Below, one piece after another: positions 26,419-32,214 of a stretch of 32,214 nucleotides of DNA; the first letter of the stretch is position 1, and every line of letters begins with the position of its first letter. The notes below the pieces were generated by a model. That model was not told the DNA's origin, made no database searches, and saw only the letters and a list, made by a program, of their open reading frames with translations. The DNA comes from an uncultured Hyphomicrobiales bacterium (GTDB lineage: Bacteria; Pseudomonadota; Alphaproteobacteria; Rhizobiales; Beijerinckiaceae), in the NCBI GenBank assembly GCA_903825465.1, contig CAIKAR010000021.1, positions 1 to 32,214 of the forward strand, written 5' to 3'. Position numbers and translations under genes: made by a program.

Positions 26419-26907
26419 ATGCCTGTTGCCGCGCTCTCGCTCGGCGGCAACCAGCGCGACGTGAAGGACGCGTTTCGCCACGCGTTGCGGCGATTGGCGG
26501 CGACGCGGGGCGTCATGGTTCGAGCTCAATCGACGTTGTGGCGCACGCCGCCCTGGGGCAAGACCGACCAGCCGGACTTTCTAAACATGGCCACGCTTGT
26601 CGAAACGATTTTGTCGCCGCGCGAATTGCTGGATCTGTGTCAGACGATCGAGCGGGAGCGGGGCCGGTCGCGAAGCGTTCGATGGGGACCGCGCACGCTC
26701 GACATCGACATAGTCGCGTTCGGCGACGAAGTCATCGGCGAGGCCGATCTCGTGGTGCCCCATCCCCGCGCGACGGAACGCGCCTTTGTGCTCGCGCCGT
26801 TGGCCGAAATCGCCGGGGAACTCCCCATCAACGGCCGCCGCGTCGACGAGTGGCTCGCGCGCGTCGATCTCGCCGGCGCGCGGTCGATCGGGCCTCTCGA
26901 CGCGTAA
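26419..26907 (+). CDS. folK: 2-amino-4-hydroxy-6-hydroxymethyldihydropteridine pyrophosphokinase
   Basis: HPPK transfers pyrophosphate from ATP to the pterin alcohol in folate synthesis. 162 residues. Seen: AALSLGGNQRDVKDAFRHAL at the N-terminus, STLWRTPPWGKTDQPDFLNM (pterin-binding region), and RSVRWGPRTLDIDIVAFGD, which carries the two magnesium-binding aspartates, then PHPRATERAFVLAPLAEI. The ATG follows the monooxygenase TAG with no gap, so translation is presumably by reinitiation. The usual partners folB and folP are not next to it. Confidence 0.94.
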   Translation: MPVAALSLGGNQRDVKDAFRHALRRLAATRGVMVRAQSTLWRTPPWGKTDQPDFLNMATLVETILSPRELLDLCQTIERERGRSRSVRWGPRTLDIDIVAFGDEVIGEADLVVPHPRATERAFVLAPLAEIAGELPINGRRVDEWLARVDLAGARSIGPLDA

Positions 26908-26924
26908 GAGCGGCCTCGACAGCG

Positions 26925-27629
26925 CTATTCGGCGGCTTGCGCCAGAGCGCCGCCGCGCGCGAGAGACGCCAGCGCTTCGTCGATGGTCTGCACGTCGCCG
27001 AAGTTGAGATAAAACGCCGTCAACGCCGCGCTGTGGAGATCGTCGGCCCAGGTGGCGTTGGCGTCGGATATCATCAATGTCTTGAAATTCAGCATGCAGG
27101 CGTCGCGGGCCGTGCTTTCACAACAAACCTGCGTCGCCGTTCCCGCCACCATCACCGTGTCGACGCCGAGCGCGCGCAGCCGCGCCTCGATGTCGGACGA
27201 ACCCTGGATAAAGGCGCTGTAGCGTTTTTTCGTCGTCTTGATGTCGCCGGCGCGGACGTCGAGTTCCGGCCACAGCTCATGGCCTTTCGCGGCCTCGTCC
27301 ATGCTGGCGTAGCGCGCCTTGGCGCGCTCGGAAGTCATCAAACAGGTATGATAGTTCGACCAGCTCGCCCAAGTGTCGTTGGTCGAGTTCTGAATCCACG
27401 CGACTTGTCCGCCAAACGCGCGAAGGCCCGCCGCGAGGCGATTGACGCCTGGCACAATGGCGCGCGCCTGCGGCGTCTCGTTCATGAAGCCGGGCGCCAT
27501 GAAATGGTTCTGCATGTCGATGACGACAAGCGCCGTCTTGCGCGGCTCCAGCGCGTCGAAGGGGTGCGGCCTCCCGCAACGGCGCGCCACCGCGTCGACA
27601 TGGTCTCGCGCCAATTTGAATTCGTGCAC
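26925..27629 (-). CDS. Isochorismatase-family cysteine hydrolase
   Basis: 234 residues from GTG 27629, with GGAGGGT upstream. Catalytic triad of the family: Asp38 in ALVVIDMQNHF, Lys134 in TTKKRYSAF, and Cys169 in GTATQVCCESTARDACM. The last segment resembles ureidoacrylate amidohydrolase RutB (ATNVCVEST in E. coli). Members hydrolyse amides, carbamates or vinyl ethers; the exact substrate is unknown. Encoded 27 bases downstream of an SDR gene, probably one transcript, and convergent with folK. Confidence 0.85.
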   Translation of the reverse strand: MHEFKLARDHVDAVARRCGRPHPFDALEPRKTALVVIDMQNHFMAPGFMNETPQARAIVPGVNRLAAGLRAFGGQVAWIQNSTNDTWASWSNYHTCLMTSERAKARYASMDEAAKGHELWPELDVRAGDIKTTKKRYSAFIQGSSDIEARLRALGVDTVMVAGTATQVCCESTARDACMLNFKTLMISDANATWADDLHSAALTAFYLNFGDVQTIDEALASLARGGALAQAAE

Positions 27630-27656
27630 GCCACCCTCCGTTTGATCTGTTGAAAA

Positions 27657-28418
27657 TCAATGCATGACGTTGCCGCCGTCGACGGCCATCGTCTGTCCCG
27701 TCATGAAGTCGCTGTCGCTCGAGCACAGGAACACCATGGCGCCGACGAGATCGGCGGGAACCTGTTTGCGCCTCAGCGCGCGCGCGTTCATGTTCGACTG
27801 GATGTATTCGGGCGTGAAGTCGTCCGGCGCGCCCAGCACTCCGTCGCTCATCGTCAGGCCCGGCGCGATGGCGTTGACGTTGATCCGGTCGTCGCCAAGC
27901 TCGCGCGCCAGACAGCGCGTCATCGCGACGACGGCGCCCTTCGACGACACGTAGTGCAGCAAGTTGGGCACGCCTTTGAACACGGTGCTCGACGCGATGT
28001 TGACGATCTTGCCGCCACCCCTCGCCTTCATGATTGGCGCGACGGCCTTGGCGCATTCAAACGGGCCACGCACGTTGATCGCCATCACCTGGTCGAACTC
28101 GGCGCTGGAAATCTCCTGGAAACTCTTCGCGCCCAGCTTGGCGAAAACCGCCGCGTTGTTGACGAGGATGTCGACGCCGCCGAAACGCTCGACTGTTTCA
28201 GCGACGAGCGCGCGCACCTGCGCGGGGTCGGACACGTCGGTCTGGACATAGATCGCCGCGCCGTTCGCGCGCACGATTTCGTCGGCCGTCGCGGTCCCGT
28301 CGCCAACGTCGGCGACGACGACCTTCGCGCCTTCCGCGGCGAGCCCCTTCGCGAAGGCGGCTCCGATGCCCTGCGCCGAGCCGGTGACAATCGCGACCTT
28401 GCCGGTCAGTCTGTGCAT
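27657..28418 (-). CDS. Short-chain dehydrogenase/reductase
   Basis: Classical SDR, 253 residues. Cofactor motif TGSAQGIGAAF (12-22), NNAA in DILVNNAAVF, catalytic Ser143, Tyr156 and Lys160 (Y-x3-K in HYVSSKGA), and PGL after the active site. Asp37 in VVVADVGDG at the end of the second strand suggests NAD rather than NADP. GAGG lies just upstream of ATG 28418. First gene of a probable pair with the isochorismatase-family hydrolase; divergent from a cytochrome P450. Substrate not predictable. Confidence 0.9.
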   Translation of the reverse strand: MHRLTGKVAIVTGSAQGIGAAFAKGLAAEGAKVVVADVGDGTATADEIVRANGAAIYVQTDVSDPAQVRALVAETVERFGGVDILVNNAAVFAKLGAKSFQEISSAEFDQVMAINVRGPFECAKAVAPIMKARGGGKIVNIASSTVFKGVPNLLHYVSSKGAVVAMTRCLARELGDDRINVNAIAPGLTMSDGVLGAPDDFTPEYIQSNMNARALRRKQVPADLVGAMVFLCSSDSDFMTGQTMAVDGGNVMH

Positions 28419-28463
28419 TTCCCCGCCTCGCGCTTCGCTTTCCGCCGCGGCACTTTAGCGGTC

Positions 28464-28480
28464 TTTGCAATCGGCGCAAA
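28464..28480. promoter_or_regulatory. Inverted repeat between the SDR and P450 genes
   Basis: TTTGC-N7-GCAAA, a 17-base near-palindrome centred in the 126-base divergent intergenic region. Size and position suit a dimeric repressor controlling both directions, but no regulator gene is adjacent. Confidence 0.3.
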
Positions 28481-28544
28481 TATGGTCCTTGCCCGCGAGG
28501 TCGCCGGAGGTCAGATTGGCGGCCGCATCGAACGAGAAGCGAAT

Positions 28545-29981
28545 ATGTCCGCGACAGCCCCGCAAAGCTTTCATCCACCGGCGCCGCCGCGTTCCGAAAA
28601 GCCGCTTGGAAAAATCGAATTCATTCGGCGCGTTTGGAAAAATCAAATCACGACCTGGACGCAAAAAAGCTTCGAGGAAAGCGTTTACCGGATCGACGGA
28701 TTGATGGGAAAGGCGACGGTCGCGCACGACACTGCGCTGGTCAAGCACGTGCTCGTCGACAACTTCGCCAATTATCCCAAGGACAGGGTGCAGCGGAAAG
28801 TGCTGAAGCCCGGCCTCGGCGACGGATTGCTGACGGCCGAGGGCGAGGTGTGGAAAATGGAGCGCCGCGTCATCGCGCCGCTGTTCCGCCCCAAGCTCGT
28901 CGACGACTTCATGCCGGCGATCATCGAGAGCTCGCGTTGGCTCGTCGATCGCTGGCGCGCGGCCGGCGCGGATTCGCCGGTCGATATCTCGGCGGAAATG
29001 TCGCGGGTGACGCTCGAGGTCTTGCAACGCTCGATATTTCAGGCGGGCCTCAAGCGCGACACCGGCGAACTAGCGGGCGCGATGTCGCGCTATTTCGAAG
29101 CGGTGGGGCAGTTGCATCCCTTCGACGTCATTGGCCTGCCGGACTGGTTGCCGCGCTTCGGCAAGCCGGACGTGTCGCGGGAGTTGCGCTTTTTCAACGA
29201 GGCCATCCGCGACATCATGAGCGAGCGGCGAGCGGCGATCGCGTCCGGCGACGCCGGCGACGCGCGCGATTTGCTGAGCCTTCTGCTCACCACGCGCGAT
29301 CCTCAAACAGGCGAGCTTCTCAACGACACGCTCGTTCGCGACAATGTCTTGACCTTCATCGCCGCGGGTCACGAAACCACCTCCGGCTCCCTGACATGGG
29401 CGATGTTCCTGCTGAGCCAGTTTCCCGACTGGAGACGGGAAGTCGAGGAGGAAGTGGACACCGCGCTGGACGCGGGAGCCATCGCCATCGGCGCGAAAGC
29501 GGAAGACCCTTTCGCGGGCTTCGCCGCGCCGGGCGTTTTCGACAAACTGGTGAAAACGCGCGCCACGCTCGAGGAGGCGATGCGGCTCTATCCGCCGGGC
29601 GCGCTGCTGCTGCGGCAAGCGATCGCCGACGACGCGTGCGGCGAATACAAATTGCGGGCGGGCGAACTCGTGGTGATCGCGCCGTGGGTGCTGCATCGCC
29701 ACAAGCTGCTGTGGGACAGGCCCGATGAATTCGTGCCGCGGCGCTTCATGCCGGGAGAGCGCGAAAAAGTGGACAGGTTTTCCTATCTGCCATTCGGCGC
29801 GGGGCCGCGCGTTTGCGTCGGGTCGGGCTTCGCGATGCGCGAGGCCATCACCATTCTAGCCGCCATCGCGCGCACGTTCCGCTGCGACCTGAAGGCCGGC
29901 TACCCGGTCGAGCCGGTGTTGCGGATCACACTGCGGCCCGGGGGCGGCCTGCCTATGAGGTTGACGCCGCGAAGCGGTTAG
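28545..29981 (+). CDS. Cytochrome P450
   Basis: Haem-thiolate monooxygenase, 478 residues, no membrane anchor, so soluble. I-helix oxygen-binding motif AAGHETTS (273-280), K-helix ExxR at Glu344-Arg347 (LEEAMR), PERF-like region FVPRRFMPGER, and haem loop FGAGPRVCVG with Cys424 as the iron ligand. A region around 305-335 (ALDAGAIAIGAKAEDPFAGF) looks like a small insertion. Start ATG 28545 has only a weak ribosome binding site; upstream extension of the frame overlaps the SDR gene. No ferredoxin or reductase partner is in the window. Substrate unknown. Confidence 0.94.
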   Translation: MSATAPQSFHPPAPPRSEKPLGKIEFIRRVWKNQITTWTQKSFEESVYRIDGLMGKATVAHDTALVKHVLVDNFANYPKDRVQRKVLKPGLGDGLLTAEGEVWKMERRVIAPLFRPKLVDDFMPAIIESSRWLVDRWRAAGADSPVDISAEMSRVTLEVLQRSIFQAGLKRDTGELAGAMSRYFEAVGQLHPFDVIGLPDWLPRFGKPDVSRELRFFNEAIRDIMSERRAAIASGDAGDARDLLSLLLTTRDPQTGELLNDTLVRDNVLTFIAAGHETTSGSLTWAMFLLSQFPDWRREVEEEVDTALDAGAIAIGAKAEDPFAGFAAPGVFDKLVKTRATLEEAMRLYPPGALLLRQAIADDACGEYKLRAGELVVIAPWVLHRHKLLWDRPDEFVPRRFMPGEREKVDRFSYLPFGAGPRVCVGSGFAMREAITILAAIARTFRCDLKAGYPVEPVLRITLRPGGGLPMRLTPRSG

Positions 29982-29991
29982 ACGCGATCGT

Positions 29992-31170
29992 CTATTCCGC
30001 CGCGCCCGCCCGCATCGGCTCGTCGGAATTGGCGGCGCGCGGCCGCTCGTCGGATCGATTGACCGCGTCCATCATGTGTTCGACCTTGGAGCCGATTTCC
30101 GAGATGGCGCGCCGGAGCGCGAGGCTCTCATCGGCGTCCATGTTGTTGACGGGCTTGTTGTTGACCGGCGAGCGTGGCGATGGAACCGACCGCGCTCCCC
30201 GCAACCTCGCGGCGTCGTCGCGCGCGGCCTGAAGCGCGCCGCGCAAAGAGCCGTTCTCCGCGACCAGGACCTCGACCCGCTGACGTTGCTCGGCGTCGGC
30301 GCTTTTCATCGCGGCCCAGGCGTCCGCGTGACTGTCGCGAAGACTGGCCTCGCGCGACTCGGCAAGCGCCAAGGCGGCGTTCTGGCTCGCGAGCTCGGAT
30401 TCGAGACGCAGCCGCGCCCGTCGCTCGTCCCGATGCCGCTGAGACATTTCCTCGGCTTTTTCCTGCGCCTCCCTAAACTGCGCGAGAGCCTGGTCGCGGC
30501 GCGCCGCGATCGCCTCGGAGGTGGCGCTGGCGGCGGCGCGCTGTTCGTCGAGAGCGAGGACGACGCGGGACAATTCAAGATTTTCGAGCGTCGCCCGCTC
30601 ATTCGCGCGCCGCAATTCCTCGGCGCTGGCCTCGTGGCCGACAATGCGCGTTTCCAGCGCCGCCATTGATGCGCGGTGTTCGTCCACTTGCGCGAGCGCG
30701 GCCTGGTGGTGGTTCTGCAACTCGGCGTGGTCGGCCGTTTTGTTGGCAAGCCGCCCTTCGGCGTCCCAGTGCGATTGATGGACGACGCCCAGTTCGGTTT
30801 GCGCGTTCGCGAGCTCTCCGCCCAACGTCGCGAGGCGCGCCGCGCGCGCTTCGCTTTCGCGCCACACCTCGAGGATTTCCGCCTCAAGGTTGGCGATATG
30901 CTTGGCCCGCTGTCCCAATTCCACCATGTCGCGCGACCGCGCGTTCAGCGCATCTTCGGCGCGTTTTTCAACCTGACGCCGCTGCACCGCGAACTCCGCG
31001 CGCAGTTGATCGCGCTCGGCGACGATTTCGGTCATCGACAGGGGAAGCCGCATTTCGAGCGAGCGCGTGGACAAACGCACCGCCCGCCGCCAAAAGAGCG
31101 GAAGAAACAGCAGGGCCACGATTCCCGTCAGCAGGGCTCCAAGGCCAAAATACATGAAGTTTTCGATCAA
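29992..31170 (-). CDS. Membrane-anchored coiled-coil protein
   Basis: 392 residues. One N-terminal transmembrane helix (about residues 5-25, FGLGALLTGIVALLFLPLFW) followed by about 270 residues of heptad-rich coiled coil with many Ala/Glu/Arg repeats, then a Ser/Pro/Asn linker containing a PVNNKPVNN duplication and a short C-terminal helix (ALRRAISEIGSKVEHMMDAV). The frame is open to GTG 31215; TTG 31170 is chosen because it places the start directly before the membrane helix, as I recall for rhizobial relatives. No enzymatic domain. A scaffolding or envelope-organising role is only inferred. Convergent with the P450 (10-base gap). Confidence 0.75.
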   Translation of the reverse strand: MIENFMYFGLGALLTGIVALLFLPLFWRRAVRLSTRSLEMRLPLSMTEIVAERDQLRAEFAVQRRQVEKRAEDALNARSRDMVELGQRAKHIANLEAEILEVWRESEARAARLATLGGELANAQTELGVVHQSHWDAEGRLANKTADHAELQNHHQAALAQVDEHRASMAALETRIVGHEASAEELRRANERATLENLELSRVVLALDEQRAAASATSEAIAARRDQALAQFREAQEKAEEMSQRHRDERRARLRLESELASQNAALALAESREASLRDSHADAWAAMKSADAEQRQRVEVLVAENGSLRGALQAARDDAARLRGARSVPSPRSPVNNKPVNNMDADESLALRRAISEIGSKVEHMMDAVNRSDERPRAANSDEPMRAGAAE

Positions 31171-31256
31171 GGCGGTCCAGCCAATCCCACGGGCAAACGC
31201 CGGCAAGCATGGCACGCATTCTGTTCGAAATCAAAATCCACTGGCGATCCACTTGG

Positions 31257-31832
31257 TTAAAATGGATTCCAGGTCGATTGAGGACTGAACTTCAGGTATC
31301 CCAGATTGACACCCAGCCGCGCGCCGACGCCCGACCTGATCGGAACCACGACGATATTATCGGCTGTCAACGCCGTAAAACCAAATCCCCCAACAAGGTA
31401 AGCGGAGCCATTGACGCCCCCGTAGCGTCGGAAGATCGCGTCCACAGCCGGGAGGTTGTAAACGAGCATCATCGTGCGATCTCCGTCGGCGCCCGCGTCA
31501 AATCCAATCGACGGCCCCTGCCAGTAAACCTTCTTATCGCCGGCGTTGCGGGTGTACATAACCCCCTCGCCATAGCGCGCGCCGGCGACAAAAGCGCCGC
31601 CCGCTTCCTGTCCCAGGATATAGGCGTTCGGCTGGCCCCAGCGCTTGGTTGCGCCTTCAACGGCCTGAGCCAGCCCTCTGGAAATCGATCCGAAGAATTG
31701 GTGGCCGTTGTTGACGAGTTCGTCGGTGGAGAATTTCTGGGGGCGCGTTTGTTGAGCCGAGGCTGGCGCGCAAACGGCCATCGCGGCCGCGAAAAGGATC
31801 AGGGCATGTCTGCGATGCGTCGGTGCGGTCAA
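31257..31832 (-). CDS. EipA family periplasmic envelope-integrity protein (DUF1134)
   Basis: 191 residues with a Sec signal peptide (HALILFAAAMAVCAPASAQ). The mature part is a compact Gly-rich domain: FGSISRGLAQAVEGATKRWGQPNAYILGQEAGGAFVAGARYGEG, YWQGPSIGFDAGADGDRTMMLVYNL, and RSGVGARLGVNLGYLKFSPQSTWNPF at the end, all hallmarks of DUF1134. The Brucella homologue EipA supports envelope stress resistance and virulence (established). It starts at TTG 31832 with GAGGG close upstream; no in-frame ATG is available. A CtrA-like box lies 143 bases upstream. Confidence 0.88.
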   Translation of the reverse strand: MTAPTHRRHALILFAAAMAVCAPASAQQTRPQKFSTDELVNNGHQFFGSISRGLAQAVEGATKRWGQPNAYILGQEAGGAFVAGARYGEGVMYTRNAGDKKVYWQGPSIGFDAGADGDRTMMLVYNLPAVDAIFRRYGGVNGSAYLVGGFGFTALTADNIVVVPIRSGVGARLGVNLGYLKFSPQSTWNPF

Positions 31833-31974
31833 AATAGCCCTCGTGTGTGGCGGGGGCGAACGCGAATAACGTCCGCCCGAACAGCGAACTTCGGCCGGGA
31901 TCGTGGCCCGGCCAAGGCGGATTCAAAGCGCGCCAGTTAGCGCGCGCCATGAAGCCCAGTATCTCGTGACAGGG

Positions 31975-31989
31975 TTAACAGAAGGTTGA
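31975..31989. promoter_or_regulatory. CtrA-like box upstream of eipA
   Basis: TTAA-N7-TTGA, one mismatch from the CtrA consensus TTAA-N7-TTAA. eipA of Brucella is reported to be under CtrA control, which raises the prior for this site. Confidence 0.5.
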
Positions 31990-31997
31990 AGCAGCCG

Positions 31998-32017
31998 CGC
32001 GCGGCTTTCGCCGCGCG
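31998..32017. other. GC hairpin between eipA and the right-edge terminator
   Basis: CGCGCGGC-TTTC-GCCGCGCG, a perfect 8-bp stem with a 4-base loop. No U-run on either strand. It sits just beyond the T-run of the neighbouring terminator and may act with it. Confidence 0.4.
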
Positions 32018-32026
32018 AACCAAAAT

Positions 32027-32070
32027 AAAAAAACCCGCCGAATGACCCTCTAGCGGGGCTATTCAACGGG
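32027..32070 (-). terminator. Rho-independent terminator for a leftward transcript
   Basis: On the minus strand CCCGTTGAAT (32070-32061) pairs with ATTCGGCGGG (32043-32034) as a 10-bp stem with two G-U pairs; the 17-base interior can form a further small stem (GCCC with GGGT). Seven T residues follow immediately (32033-32027), then A and TTTT. No minus-strand gene ends here within the window, so the terminated transcript starts to the right or is a short RNA. Confidence 0.75.
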
Positions 32071-32153
32071 CTTAATTTGGTTGCGGGGACGCGAAACCAC
32101 CGGGAGTAGAGCTGGCTTCGGAAATCTGAACAGCGGGATAAGTGGATTTTCCG

Positions 32154-32185
32154 CCTGACAGCGGCAAGAATTGCCGCGAATCAGG
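32154..32185 (+). promoter_or_regulatory. Hairpin overlapping the ribosome binding site of the right-edge gene
   Basis: GCGGCAA-GAA-TTGCCGC (32161-32177) is a perfect 7-bp stem, extended after small internal loops by CCTGA (32154-32158) with TCAGG (32181-32185). The distal strand includes the start of the AGGAGA ribosome binding site for the ATG at 32193. Confidence 0.6.
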
Positions 32186-32192
32186 AGAGATC

Positions 32193-32214
32193 ATGAGCAG
32201 ACGACCGCGTCGCA
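32193..32214 (+). CDS. Start of a probable IS3-family transposase OrfA (cut by window end)
   Basis: Only seven codons are visible: M-S-R-R-P-R-R, preceded by AGGAGA at a good distance. MSRRPRR is the N-terminus I recall for OrfA of a common IS3-family group whose sequence continues N-H-x-x-A-F-K-A-K-V-A-L. With so little sequence this is recognition rather than proof. The gene continues beyond the window. The IS left end should lie within the preceding ~100 bases, but its terminal repeat cannot be delimited without the other end. Confidence 0.45.

Noticed and set aside
25390-27629. Calling the monooxygenase and isochorismatase-family genes rutA and rutB
   Set aside because: They are on opposite strands with folK between them, and no rutC-G genes are present. 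The resemblance is at superfamily level only.
27660-28544. Upstream extension of the P450 frame
   Set aside because: It runs antisense through the SDR gene, and the P450 family sequence begins only near 28545.
32078-32214. A complete tRNA or tmRNA gene on the minus strand
   Set aside because: Only the acceptor-end string matches. No T-arm, anticodon arm or pairing 5' acceptor strand could be found.
1-32214. CRISPR arrays, rRNA or known riboswitches
   Set aside because: No spaced direct repeats, rRNA-like segments or riboswitch cores were seen on reading both strands.

Overview
The window is high-GC alphaproteobacterial chromosome, most likely Hyphomicrobiales (Rhizobiales), possibly a Beijerinckiaceae/Methylocystaceae relative. 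That placement is inferred from gene content and order: phoR-pstSCAB, thrC followed by an M16 peptidase, clpS-clpA, a small alphaproteobacterial phasin, a fabA-fabB-fabI run and an EipA/DUF1134 gene. Almost everything is ordinary chromosomal housekeeping or accessory metabolism. The right edge enters what looks like the start of an insertion sequence.

Layout. (1) 1-4938, minus strand: phosphate starvation locus, with phoR upstream and then pstS, pstC, pstA and a pstB cut by the window edge; a three-unit Pho box precedes pstS. (2) 5214-6428: a Tat-exported FMN-dependent lactate-oxidase-like enzyme, convergent with thrC/M16 peptidase (6445-9101, minus). (3) 9294-10486: CinA-C amidase and a membrane J-domain protein, convergent with a D,D-carboxypeptidase carrying a SPOR domain (10522-12060, minus). 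(4) 12061-12714: a regulatory region with a paired operator-like repeat, a phasin and its terminator. (5) 12869-16178: clpS, clpA and a DUF1636 protein with a ferredoxin-like cysteine pattern. (6) 16183-20315: an ornithine-cyclodeaminase-family enzyme (minus), a secreted GlcG/HbpS-family protein (plus), and a translationally coupled SsuABC/TauABC-type importer (minus). (7) 20441-25101, minus: a GT-C/STT3-like membrane protein and the fabA-fabB-fabI unsaturated fatty acid set. (8) 25390-29981: a luciferase-like monooxygenase abutting folK, an isochorismatase-family hydrolase plus SDR, and a divergent cytochrome P450. (9) 29992-31832, minus: a membrane-anchored coiled-coil protein and EipA. (10) 31833-32214: no complete gene; a CtrA-like box, two hairpins (one an intrinsic terminator for a leftward transcript), a short tRNA-3'-end-like string, and the first seven codons of a probable IS3-type transposase behind a hairpin that overlaps its ribosome binding site.

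No clearly new multi-gene system is visible. The most distinctive signals are regulatory or structural: a C9 tract between the catalytic and SPOR domains of the carboxypeptidase, helically phased repeats around the phasin promoter, a PhoR without membrane segments, CtrA-like boxes at two envelope genes, and the fold-back at the IS-like right edge. All family calls come from reading motifs by eye; no database search was run.
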